Source of the DNA: Ardenticatena maritima
Lineage (GTDB): Bacteria; Chloroflexota; Anaerolineae; Ardenticatenales; Ardenticatenaceae
Reading direction: 5' to 3'
Length of the DNA stretch: 64,000 bases
Assembly: GCF_001306175.1 (NCBI RefSeq)
Contig: NZ_LGKN01000009.1
Location: forward strand, 186,001-250,000
The notes under the pieces are model-generated. The model searched no databases, was not told the origin of the DNA, and saw nothing but the letters and a program-made list of their open reading frames with translations. Position numbers and translations under genes: made by a program. This document shows positions 42,823 through 50,538 of this stretch, one piece after another. Numbering within the stretch: the stretch's first letter is position 1; each line of letters opens with the position of its first letter.

Positions 42823-43512
42823 TTAGAGCATGCCGCAAAACGGGAAAGGCGGCGTATAGCCCACCAGCCACCACCACGATTGGCAGCCAATCGGCGCAAT
42901 CAGGCGGGCGAGCAAGCCTGTTCCTGTAAAGCGGTCTATCAGAATGAGGGCGAAGAAGAGCCCCAGCAAGTAGAGTTCGATGCGTGCACTGAAAAAGAAC
43001 CACCAATCGGGTAAAAAAGCGGCCAAAATACGCGCGCCGTCCAGCGGGCCAAAAGGAATGAGGTTGAAGACGGCGAGCGTCATGTTGAGCCAGAAGAACC
43101 AGGCGGCGAATTCCCCCCACGAAACAAGCAAAGGCCCAACCCGCATGGGCGTGTACGGCAGGAGTTTCAAATGCAGGGGCACAGCCACCAGCAACGCTAG
43201 CGCGAAATTGACCACCGGACCCGCCAACGCCACCAGCCCCATGCCCACCTTGGGCGAAAGCCGCTTGAAGCGGAACGGGTCCACCGGCACCGGTTTGCCC
43301 CACCCCAAGCCAACCGTCAACAGGAGCAGCGTCCCGATGGGGGAAAGGTGCGCCAGGGGGTTGAGCGTGAGCCGCCCCTGTTCTTTGGCGGTGGGGTCGC
43401 CCAACAGGTAGGCGACAAAGGCATGTGCTGTTTCATGCAAGGTGAAACTGACAAGAAAAGCGGTGAGCAAGTACAACAACAGTTCAGGGGCTTCCAAGCC
43501 AATCAGCAACAT
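42823..43512 (-). CDS. Site-2-protease-family (M50) membrane metalloprotease
   Basis: A 229-residue polytopic protein. The zinc motif HETAH (His26, Glu27, His30) lies in the first helix, and the third ligand is in NLIPFGPLDGARI, the family's NPxPxxxLDG equivalent. About five to six membrane helices are visible, and there is no PDZ or CBS domain, so it belongs to the short M50 rhomboid-like S2P class. The start is right after the Nudix gene: the stop and start codons are separated by one base. The C-terminal end (PIGCQSWWWLVGYTPPFPFCGML) is unusual. The substrate is unknown. Confidence 0.85.
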   Translation of the reverse strand: MLLIGLEAPELLLYLLTAFLVSFTLHETAHAFVAYLLGDPTAKEQGRLTLNPLAHLSPIGTLLLLTVGLGWGKPVPVDPFRFKRLSPKVGMGLVALAGPVVNFALALLVAVPLHLKLLPYTPMRVGPLLVSWGEFAAWFFWLNMTLAVFNLIPFGPLDGARILAAFLPDWWFFFSARIELYLLGLFFALILIDRFTGTGLLARLIAPIGCQSWWWLVGYTPPFPFCGML

Positions 43513-43513
43513 G

Positions 43514-44098
43514 TCAAGACTCCCTCGCCTCGTCGTCCACGTGGGCGCGCCCATGCCACCAATCGCGCAAGCGGCGCATGCGGTACGCGGCTTCGTCGGC
43601 ATGGATGGGATACGTTGGCGCGGCACGCTCTTGCAAACGTGCCGCCACAACCGCCAGCGCATACGCCTGCGGTGGATGCAGGACAACGCCAGGCGCCGCG
43701 GGGTTGACCCAGCGGTACGCCAGGATTTCGCTCCGCTGAACGCGCACATCGCGCCCATTCACGCGGCAGAGCACCACAATCTCGATGCGCGCGCCGTCCC
43801 CGTCGGCGTAGAGCACATCCTCGATGACCGCGTCCAACCCCGTTTCTTCGCGCACTTCGCGCAAGATGGCGGTGAAAGGCGATTCGCCGCGCGCCAGCCA
43901 GCCGCCGGGCAATCCCCACGGGTGCCGCCCGTGGAAGCGGTGTTTGAGCAGAAGCACCTCGTTGGCTTCGTTCAGGCAGACGGCGCTGACGCCGACAATG
44001 AACTTGCCCGTCGCCAGCCAAATCAGCCAGCGCCGCAACGTGTCGGGGATATGCTTCCAAAATGGATAGAGCAGGTCTTGCCATGCAATCTGTTTCAT
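43514..44098 (-). CDS. NUDIX hydrolase
   Basis: A 194-residue protein with a complete Nudix box, GGWLARGESPFTAILREVREETGLD, within residues about 60-85, hydrolysing a nucleoside diphosphate linked to another moiety. A 40-residue N-terminal extension with hydrophobic LRRWLIWLATGKFIVG precedes the fold. The start MKQIAWQDLLYPF has no strong Shine-Dalgarno site, so the start is less certain. It overlaps closely with the downstream M50 protease and is divergent from popT. The substrate is not deducible. Confidence 0.85.
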   Translation of the reverse strand: MKQIAWQDLLYPFWKHIPDTLRRWLIWLATGKFIVGVSAVCLNEANEVLLLKHRFHGRHPWGLPGGWLARGESPFTAILREVREETGLDAVIEDVLYADGDGARIEIVVLCRVNGRDVRVQRSEILAYRWVNPAAPGVVLHPPQAYALAVVAARLQERAAPTYPIHADEAAYRMRRLRDWWHGRAHVDDEARES

Positions 44099-44208
44099 GC
44101 GGCGGATTGTACCCCAAATTGCCAATCGCGCGACCCACAGCCCCTTGCTTTGGGCACGTTTCGTGCTATCGTCTCGCGCGGATGCAATCAAAGGAGGTGC
44201 AAGCAGAA

Positions 44209-45198
44209 ATGGCACAGGCTGAAACAACATGGACACTGCAAACACGCCGGCGCACATGGCGCGAATACGCCCTGTTGGTGCTCAAAGGCATGCTCATGGG
44301 GTCCGCCGACGTGGTGCCCGGCGTCTCAGGCGGCACGATGGCGTTCATCCTCGGCATTTATGAGGAACTGGTGCTCAGCATTCGCGCGGCGGCACGCCCC
44401 CCATTTTGGCGCGCGTTGCTTCGTGGGCGTCTGCGTGAGGCGCTGGAAGCGGTGAACGCCCCCTTCCTGATCGCCGTCGGCAGTGGGATTGGGCTGGCGG
44501 TGTTGTCGCTGGCGCGCATTCTGGAATGGCTGTTGGAAAACAAGCCCGTTTATGTGTGGAGTTTCTTCTTCGGGCTGGTGCTGGCGTCGGTGGTCACGGT
44601 GAGCAGTCGCGTGCGCCGCTGGACGCCCACGCTGGGCGTGTTGCTGGTGGCGGGGGCGCTCTTTGCCTACTGGCTGGTGGGGGCGGTCCCCTTGCAGACG
44701 CCCAACGATTGGTGGTTCCTGATTTTGAGCGGGGCGCTTGCCATTTGCGCCATGATTTTGCCGGGCATTTCAGGGGCGTTCATTCTGGTGTTGCTGGGCA
44801 AATACCAATACGTCCTTAGCGCGGTCAACAACCGCGACATTGTGACGATTGGGCTGGTGGGGCTGGGCGCCGCCATTGGGATTGTGTCGTTTGCGCAAAT
44901 TCTGGGCTGGCTTTTCAAACGCTACCACGATGCCACGGTGGCTGTGCTCATCGGGCTGATGGTAGGGAGTTTGCGCAAAATCTGGCCGTGGAAGGAAACG
45001 GTGGAATACATTACCGGCTCGCATGGGGAGATCATTCCCACGGTGCAGCGCAACATTGTGCCGCCCTTGACGGTGAACGGGGGCGTCAACGGTGAGGTGG
45101 TGGTTGCCGTGGTGTTGGCGTTGCTGGGGTTTGGAGCGGTGGTCTTTATCGAGCGCTACCTGGCAGGCGAGGAAACCTCAACGCGCACGGACGCGTAG
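44209..45198 (+). CDS. popT: DUF368 polyprenyl-phosphate transporter PopT
   Basis: A 329-residue membrane protein of the DUF368 family, now known as PopT-type undecaprenyl-phosphate recyclers. The family signature GMLMGSADVVPGVSGGTMAFILGIYEELV is at residues about 25-55, and the second inverted half contains ALAICAMILPGISGAFILVLLGKYQYVLSA. About eight to ten helices are visible. The start ATG follows AAGGAGGTG by 10-11 nt. It faces the Nudix gene divergently and its end overlaps that of the convergent membrane-protein gene by 21 bp. It fits with nearby surface-polymer genes that consume carrier lipid. Confidence 0.9.
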   Translation: MAQAETTWTLQTRRRTWREYALLVLKGMLMGSADVVPGVSGGTMAFILGIYEELVLSIRAAARPPFWRALLRGRLREALEAVNAPFLIAVGSGIGLAVLSLARILEWLLENKPVYVWSFFFGLVLASVVTVSSRVRRWTPTLGVLLVAGALFAYWLVGAVPLQTPNDWWFLILSGALAICAMILPGISGAFILVLLGKYQYVLSAVNNRDIVTIGLVGLGAAIGIVSFAQILGWLFKRYHDATVAVLIGLMVGSLRKIWPWKETVEYITGSHGEIIPTVQRNIVPPLTVNGGVNGEVVVAVVLALLGFGAVVFIERYLAGEETSTRTDA

Positions 45199-45708
45199 CC
45201 AGGCGACGATTTCCCACACGAGGAGCGCAAACGTCAAAGCGATGGTGCTCCATTTGGCGGCGGTAAACAGCGCCGCCAGCCAGGCAAGCCCCCCCAGCGG
45301 GTTGGGATACGCCAGCGCCAGGATGGAGAGTGTGAGATTTTCCAGCACGTCGAACAACGCGCCACTCCACGCGAGGAGTGGCGCGTTTGCATGTCGCCCT
45401 GTGCGCGCCGTCAACGCCGAGAGAAGCCCGCCCAGCAACAACGCATAGACCAGCGGATACACCAGGTCAGCGGTGAAGTGCCCGACGACAAACGCCCACC
45501 GCCCCGCCGTATCGGTCGCCCCGAAGGCGGCTTGCACATCGTCAGGGGTGTACCAGAACCGCAAATCAAGCGTGGGGATGGCGGAGACGCTGGCGCGCGG
45601 CAAGACCACAAGCACCATGAGCCAGTAGAGCCCAAACAGCACCAACAAGGCGCGGCGTTCGCCCGCGCGCGCTGAAAGCCGCAGCACCCAAGCACGCACG
45701 GCGCTCAT
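45178..45708 (-). CDS. Four-helix membrane protein of unknown function
   Basis: A 176-residue protein, not recognised. Four hydrophobic segments are visible: LLVLFGLYWLMVLVVLP, WAFVVGHFTADLVYPLVYALLLGGLLSAL, APLLAWSGALFDVLENLTLSILALAY, and STIALTFALLVWEIVAWL. Acidic and aromatic residues within helices (DLVYPLVY, DVLENL) could form a polar site. It is the last gene of the seven-gene minus-strand operon and its stop lies inside popT's 3' end. Its start overlaps yjbQ by 4 bp (ATGA), so it is co-translated with it. Confidence 0.75.
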   Translation of the reverse strand: MSAVRAWVLRLSARAGERRALLVLFGLYWLMVLVVLPRASVSAIPTLDLRFWYTPDDVQAAFGATDTAGRWAFVVGHFTADLVYPLVYALLLGGLLSALTARTGRHANAPLLAWSGALFDVLENLTLSILALAYPNPLGGLAWLAALFTAAKWSTIALTFALLVWEIVAWLRVRAR

Positions 45709-46121
45709 TCTCCCACAACCTGTACCACAATCTCGCGGCGACGGGGGCGGTTATCGAAATCCACGAAAATGATTTGCTGCCATGTGCCCAACCGCAAACG
45801 CCCGCCGATGAGCGGCACGCTCAAACTGGGACCCAACAGCGCCGCGCGCACGTGGCTATGCCCGTTGCCGTCGCCCCAGCGCAGGTTGTGGCGATAGTCG
45901 CGGTTTTGGGGCACCAGTTCTTCAAACGTGCGTTTCAAGTCGGCAATGGCGCCGCTTTCGTATTCAAGGGTGGTGATGCCACTGGTTGAACTGGGCGAGA
46001 AGATGCAGACGATGCCGTTGCTGATGCCACTCTGGGCAACAAGGTCGGCAACGGCGTCGGTGATATCGTGAATATCGGTATCGCCTTTTGTTTGCAGGTG
46101 CAGTGTACCGGTGAACGTCAT
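45705..46121 (-). CDS. yjbQ: YjbQ/UPF0047 family protein
   Basis: A 138-residue protein matching the compact YjbQ fold: DITDAVADLVAQSGISNGIVCIFSPSSTSGITTLEYESG and WGDGNGHSHVRAALLGPSLSVPLIGGRLRLGTWQQIIFVDFDNRPRRREIVVQV, with the conserved metal-site histidines in NGHSHVRA. Family members have weak thiamine-phosphate synthase activity but the physiological function is unsettled. It overlaps its upstream acyltransferase neighbour and its downstream membrane-protein neighbour by 4 bp each. Length is standard for the family. Confidence 0.9.
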   Translation of the reverse strand: MTFTGTLHLQTKGDTDIHDITDAVADLVAQSGISNGIVCIFSPSSTSGITTLEYESGAIADLKRTFEELVPQNRDYRHNLRWGDGNGHSHVRAALLGPSLSVPLIGGRLRLGTWQQIIFVDFDNRPRRREIVVQVVGE

Positions 46122-46786
46122 TGGCTTCCTCCGCTTGTTTCTTCAACATCGGCATACACCCCGCGATACGCAGGCGGCAACAAAACCGCTAAGCGCCGCA
46201 TAATCACATCGGTGGCTTCGGCGAGTTGCTGGCGCTTGGGACGCGCACGGTCGTATTCGAGGGTAAAAACGGGACCAAAGCGCACGTGGTATGTTGGGCG
46301 GCGCAGGTGCAACAGGTCTTGCGGGATGCGTTCCTGCCCCCAGACGCCCACCGGCAAGATGGGCGCGCCACTCTGCAACGCGAGGTACGCCGCCCCTTCG
46401 CGCCCACGTTGCAAGCCCCCCGTTTTACTGCGCGTGCCTTCGGGCGCCAGCCCCAAGATGCCCCCCGCGCGCAACACCTGCAAGGCGGCTTTGATCGCGT
46501 GGCGGTCAACTTCGCCGCGGTGCACGAAAATCACGTCCATGGTGCGCATAAGCCAGCCCAGCGGGTTGAGGGGATGCGCAAATTCGGCTTTGGCAAGCAC
46601 CGCGATAGGTCCAATCTGAAGCGTCGCCGCCACCAAAGGCGCTTCAAACGCGCTGATGTGATTGACCACAATCAGCAAAGGGCCGCCCAGCGGCACATGT
46701 TCGACGCCGTGCACATGCCAGTTTCCCAGGCGAAACAAGAGGCGCAACACCCCCCGAATTTGCCAGTAGAGATTGATGCGCTTCAT
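46118..46786 (-). CDS. 1-acyl-sn-glycerol-3-phosphate acyltransferase (PlsC-like)
   Basis: A 222-residue PlsC-domain acyltransferase, likely transferring a fatty acyl chain to lysophosphatidic acid at the membrane. Motif I is VVNHISAFEAP: the usual H-x4-D is H-x4-E here. Motif III is LGLAPEGTRSKTGGL and motif II is FVHRGEVDRH. The Asp-to-Glu change keeps a carboxylate and is known to occur in some relatives, so activity is plausible but unproven. It overlaps yjbQ and the XRE regulator by 4 bp each within the operon. Confidence 0.85.
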   Translation of the reverse strand: MKRINLYWQIRGVLRLLFRLGNWHVHGVEHVPLGGPLLIVVNHISAFEAPLVAATLQIGPIAVLAKAEFAHPLNPLGWLMRTMDVIFVHRGEVDRHAIKAALQVLRAGGILGLAPEGTRSKTGGLQRGREGAAYLALQSGAPILPVGVWGQERIPQDLLHLRRPTYHVRFGPVFTLEYDRARPKRQQLAEATDVIMRRLAVLLPPAYRGVYADVEETSGGSQ

Positions 46787-47262
46787 GGCGTCGCTTCGTC
46801 CTCGCGGTCTTCGGGAATGTTGCGGAAAATGGCTTCGAGAATGAGGTCGCGCTGACGCCGCAGGATTTCTTCCATAAGCAATTCGCCAATGTGCTCGGCG
46901 TCCGTCAGTTCAAGGCGGGCGCGGCGCTCTTCTTCGTCGAGTGCGACCCAGCGCTCCACCAGGTCGCGCAAGAGGGTGTCGAGGGCTTCGCGCCCAGCGC
47001 CAATTTGGAAGAGTTCTTCAAAAGCACGCAAGAGCAGCGCGTAGAGGTCTTCATCGCGCAAATAGCCCGCCGCATAGAGCAAAACGGGGTATTCCACCCC
47101 CAGCGGTCCCGCCATTTCGCGCAAAATGGGCGGCGATGGGGGGTTGCGCTGCCCGCTTTCGATTTGGGAGATGTAGGCGCTGGAAATGCCCGCTTCTTCG
47201 GCGAGGGCTTCTTGCGAAATGCCCGCCCGTTCGCGCAACGTTTTGAGGTAAAGTCCGAACAT
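46783..47262 (-). CDS. XRE-family transcriptional regulator
   Basis: About 159 residues. The N-terminal 65 residues are a Cro/C1-type helix-turn-helix: LKTLRERAGISQEALAEEAGISSAYISQIESGQRNP. The remainder is a charged alpha-helical region (ALLLRAFEELFQIG, RRARLELTDAEHIGELLMEEILRRQRDL) that could mediate dimerisation or ligand sensing. The start MFGLYLK follows GAGGACGACC; the upstream 17 codons are not supported. It is embedded in the operon with 4-bp overlap to the acyltransferase and may autoregulate it (inference). Confidence 0.85.
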   Translation of the reverse strand: MFGLYLKTLRERAGISQEALAEEAGISSAYISQIESGQRNPPSPPILREMAGPLGVEYPVLLYAAGYLRDEDLYALLLRAFEELFQIGAGREALDTLLRDLVERWVALDEEERRARLELTDAEHIGELLMEEILRRQRDLILEAIFRNIPEDREDEATP

Positions 47263-47270
47263 GGTCGTCC

Positions 47271-48758
47271 TCAATGTGTTGAAGGTTGTTTCACTGTTTC
47301 CTGCTCGTGCCACCCACTGCCGCGATTATCCACAAGCACCGCGACAATCGCAAGCAACAACGCCACCTGCACATACATGCCATGCACATAAAGGTTGTCG
47401 AAAAAGTTGTGGGCGCTCAGATGCACAAACGCCCCCAGCGCGCCAATCGCCATACCGCGCCACAGCCCCGTGGTCTGCCGCACGGCGCGCCAGGCAAGCC
47501 AGAGCGCCGCCGCCCAAAAGAGCAGATAGGCGCTCAGCCCCACCAATCCCGTTTCGGCGGCAACATTCAGGTAGATGTTGTGGGCATGCCCCAGCGGGTC
47601 ATCCCACGGGGGGAGTTTGTACATGGGGTAGCGGGCGGCGTAGTTGCCAATCCCGCCCCCCAGCCAGGGAAAATCGGCGAACATGCCCACAGCGGCATAC
47701 CAGTGCGCCAGGCGTTCCACAATGGCAAAGGTGCGGTCGTTCACCTCAATGGCGCGCACGTCAACCAGCCCAACGTAGGGCAAAAAGTCGGTCAGGCGTT
47801 CGCGGATTGGTAGCGGCACATACGCCCACCCGCCAAGCGCCAAAAAGAGCGCCCCGGCAACGCCCGCCAACAGGGTGCCCACAAACGCCCGGCGGCTGAG
47901 CAACATGCTGACCACCAGCACCGCCGCCGCCGCCCCAATCCACGCCCCGCGCGACAGACTGAAAAAGAGCGCCAACACCATGAGCGCCCCTGTGAGGGCG
48001 GCATAGCCCAGCACGACCGAGCGTACCAGAAGCGGAACGCCGTCATCGCGTTGGGGGAGTGCGCCCAACCCCGCCAGCAGAAGCCCATACGCCAGCGGCA
48101 AGGTCAAGCCGAGATAGCCCGCGTAGGGGTTGGGTTGTGCAAATGTGCCATAGGCGCGCAACCAGAGCCGCCCCGCCAGCGGGAAGAGAAAGCCCGGCGG
48201 TCCAACGCGGAAAACCGACTGGTAGATGCCCTGCGCCGCCGCCAGTGCGCCCGCCGTCAGCAACGCCAGCACGATGATGAGCAGGTCGCGCCGCCGCAAT
48301 TCATGCCACGCAATCGTGTACAGCGCCGCGACTTCCAGCCATTTGACGAGTTCCTTTGCCGCCGCGCTGAGCGAAAAAGCGTTGACCAGCGACAACAACA
48401 TGCTCCCCAGCAACAGCGCCAGCGGCAGACTCAGCGGGGGCGCGCGCACGATGATTTCGCGCCGCGCCAGCCCACGCGCCAACCACGCCGCGATGAAAAG
48501 CGCCAGCAAGGCTTCCAACCCACCCACCGTTGCCGGACCAACACGCACTTCGCGCAGGGGGAAGGGGACGAGGAAGGGGAGCGCGTAGAGCGCCCAGACG
48601 GGGCGCACCAACACCACCAGCGTGAAGCCCACCCCGCCGAGCAGGACGACGGCGGTGCTCAGCGGGAAGGTTGCCAGCACGTAGGCGGTTCCCAACAGCG
48701 CCGCCGCGCCGAGCACTCTTTCCAGGGATATGTTTGCCAGCCAAACGCGCTTCATCAT
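47271..48758 (-). CDS. O-antigen ligase/polymerase-family membrane protein
   Basis: A 495-residue polytopic protein of the Wzy/WaaL (O-antigen ligase) superfamily. Around twelve hydrophobic helices are visible. The family loop and motif appear near the C-terminus: a large extracytoplasmic segment (residues about 325-400) with LAHWYAAVGMFADFPWLGGGIGNYAARYP and then DPLGHAHNIYLNVAAETGLVGL, the H-N-x-Y region typical of the family. It polymerises or ligates lipid-linked glycans at the outer membrane face. The start overlaps the MFS stop by one base (TAATG). The glycan substrate is unknown. Confidence 0.87.
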   Translation of the reverse strand: MMKRVWLANISLERVLGAAALLGTAYVLATFPLSTAVVLLGGVGFTLVVLVRPVWALYALPFLVPFPLREVRVGPATVGGLEALLALFIAAWLARGLARREIIVRAPPLSLPLALLLGSMLLSLVNAFSLSAAAKELVKWLEVAALYTIAWHELRRRDLLIIVLALLTAGALAAAQGIYQSVFRVGPPGFLFPLAGRLWLRAYGTFAQPNPYAGYLGLTLPLAYGLLLAGLGALPQRDDGVPLLVRSVVLGYAALTGALMVLALFFSLSRGAWIGAAAAVLVVSMLLSRRAFVGTLLAGVAGALFLALGGWAYVPLPIRERLTDFLPYVGLVDVRAIEVNDRTFAIVERLAHWYAAVGMFADFPWLGGGIGNYAARYPMYKLPPWDDPLGHAHNIYLNVAAETGLVGLSAYLLFWAAALWLAWRAVRQTTGLWRGMAIGALGAFVHLSAHNFFDNLYVHGMYVQVALLLAIVAVLVDNRGSGWHEQETVKQPSTH

Positions 48759-49969
48759 TATTCACCGGCAACAGGTTGAGCGAGTTGCTGTTGCAACGCC
48801 GCCGCTTCCAACTCTCGACGACGCGGCATGAACAACGCACACGCCGCCCCCGCCAGCGCCACCAGCGCCAGCCATTCCAGCGCCGCATGCAAGCCGATGA
48901 TGTCCGCCAGGCGTCCCGTCAGATATCCGCCCGCCGAACCGGCGCTGAACATGAAGCCCAACACCAGCCCCGACGCCAGCGCCATGCGGTTGGGCAACAT
49001 GCTCTGCGCCATGAGCACCAGAATGCTGTGCGACGCCCCCAACAACAATCCCGCCATGCCCACCAGCACCGGCACAAGCGGGTGTGTGAGCGGCAATTGC
49101 AGATACACCCACAAAGGCAGGGCGCTCAACGCCAGGGAGAGCACCATCGTCCATTTTGCCGACCAGCGGTCGGCGAGGTAGCCGCCCAACACGCCGCCAA
49201 TCGCCGCGCCTGCCATGAGAAACGAGAGCGTAAACCCGTATCGATCGGGGGAAATGCCCGCGTCGCCCATGAGTTTGGGCAAGAAGGTTTGCGTTGCCGC
49301 TTGGGGCCACATGCGGAACACCAGCAACAAGACGAATGCCGCCATCACAGGCCAGGCAAGGCGCAACGCCGACGTTGTTGCTGTCCGCTTGCGCGTCGCC
49401 GCCGCCGCGTCCGTATGCCGTGGCACAACCACGCGCCAAATCCAGAAACCGACGAGCAGCGCCGGCGCCCCCAACACCAACAACGTTGCGGAAAGCCCCA
49501 CTTGCTTGAGCAACACCCCCGCCACCAAAGGACCACCCGCTAGCCCCAACTGCCCAAATAGGAAGAACAGGCTCGTCCCACTCGCCGCCATGTCTCCCGA
49601 CGCCAGCCGCGCATTCATGGTGGCTTGCGGGTGGTACGCCGCCGACCCCAACCCGACCAGCAAGAGCACAACAAACGCCGCTTGTGGAGAAAGCAAGGCG
49701 GCGATGAGGTAAAAGCCCGCCATCCACCAGAGCCCGCCAGCCGCCAGCCAGCGGCTGCCCCAGCGGTCAGCAACGTAGCCAAACAATGGTTGGGTAAGCG
49801 AACCGCCGAACGAATAGACGAGCGCCGCCAAGCCCAATTGCTCGTTGCGCAATCCCAGTTGAATGGCAAGCGTTGCCAAAATGATGGGAATGGCGCTGTT
49901 GAGAACATCCACCATCATGTGCCCGATGGAAATCGCCAAAAAAAGCCGGTTTCGCAAAATATCACGCAT
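48758..49969 (-). CDS. MFS transporter (fosmidomycin-resistance-like)
   Basis: A 403-residue major facilitator with about twelve helices. The early segments ISIGHMMVDVLNSAIPIILATL and GGSLTQPLFGYVADRWGSRW contain the loop 2-3 motif (G-x-x-x-D-R-x-G) and resemble the Fsr/fosmidomycin-resistance branch. A second copy, GGVLGGYLADRWSAKWTM, occurs in the C-terminal half. The substrate is unknown; drug or metabolite export is likely. Start and stop each overlap neighbouring genes by one base (TAATG), showing translational coupling from the GNAT gene to the O-antigen ligase gene. Confidence 0.88.
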   Translation of the reverse strand: MRDILRNRLFLAISIGHMMVDVLNSAIPIILATLAIQLGLRNEQLGLAALVYSFGGSLTQPLFGYVADRWGSRWLAAGGLWWMAGFYLIAALLSPQAAFVVLLLVGLGSAAYHPQATMNARLASGDMAASGTSLFFLFGQLGLAGGPLVAGVLLKQVGLSATLLVLGAPALLVGFWIWRVVVPRHTDAAAATRKRTATTSALRLAWPVMAAFVLLLVFRMWPQAATQTFLPKLMGDAGISPDRYGFTLSFLMAGAAIGGVLGGYLADRWSAKWTMVLSLALSALPLWVYLQLPLTHPLVPVLVGMAGLLLGASHSILVLMAQSMLPNRMALASGLVLGFMFSAGSAGGYLTGRLADIIGLHAALEWLALVALAGAACALFMPRRRELEAAALQQQLAQPVAGE

Positions 49970-50433
49970 TATTCACGCTCCGACGAACCATTTGCCAACG
50001 CCATTATCGCCAATCGTCCCCCCAGCAGGCGCACAACAAGGGACGACAGCAGAAATTTTATGTTGAGCGGAAACGGTACCCGCCACGGCGCAATCGGTTT
50101 GAACCCACACTGCGCATAAAACGGCACGAGCGAAGCGCCGCATTCCAGAAAGAGCGGCTTCGTTGCCCGCGCCGCCAAATGGCGCACCATCGCACGCCCC
50201 ACGCCGCGCCCACGCCACGACGGTTCAACCACCAGGCTTCCCAGTTCTTGCGCACGCCAGAAGGGGCGCAACTGCCCACACGCAACGCATGTCCCGGTTT
50301 GCACATCTTCAGCCACGCAAAAATGGCGCCAATGCAGTTGGGTGGGGTCCAGCCGTTCACGCCGCACCATCGCGCGAATCACGGGCATATCGTCTGGTGT
50401 TGCGGCACGAACACGCACCCCTGGAACAAGCAT
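49969..50433 (-). CDS. GNAT-family N-acetyltransferase
   Basis: About 154 residues with the acetyl-CoA-binding signature in GSLVVEPSWRGRGVGRAMVRHLAARAT (Q/R-x-x-G-x-G form: RGRGVG) and the C-terminal FYAQCGFKPI strand typical of GNAT enzymes. The last 35 residues contain a hydrophobic LNIKFLLSSLVVRLLGGRLAIM, which may bind membrane. The start MLVPGVRVRAA is chosen for the AACGGAGGCGACC site. It is the first gene of the seven-gene operon, downstream of the mnmG terminator. The acceptor is unknown. Confidence 0.83.
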   Translation of the reverse strand: MLVPGVRVRAATPDDMPVIRAMVRRERLDPTQLHWRHFCVAEDVQTGTCVACGQLRPFWRAQELGSLVVEPSWRGRGVGRAMVRHLAARATKPLFLECGASLVPFYAQCGFKPIAPWRVPFPLNIKFLLSSLVVRLLGGRLAIMALANGSSERE

Positions 50434-50486
50434 GGTCGCCTCCGTTTTGTTGACGCCCATCATACACCTACCTGCGCCAAAATTGA

Positions 50487-50517
50487 AAGACCTGACGAGG
50501 CGTCCCCGTCAGGTCTT
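50487..50517 (-). terminator. Terminator of mnmG
   Basis: Perfect 11-bp arms AAGACCTGACG and CGTCAGGTCTT (50487-50497, 50507-50517) with a 9-nt loop, followed on the minus strand by TCAATTTTGG. It lies 22 bp after the mnmG stop. Confidence 0.85.
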
Positions 50518-50538
50518 GTGTAGCGCCCTCATGTGCGG

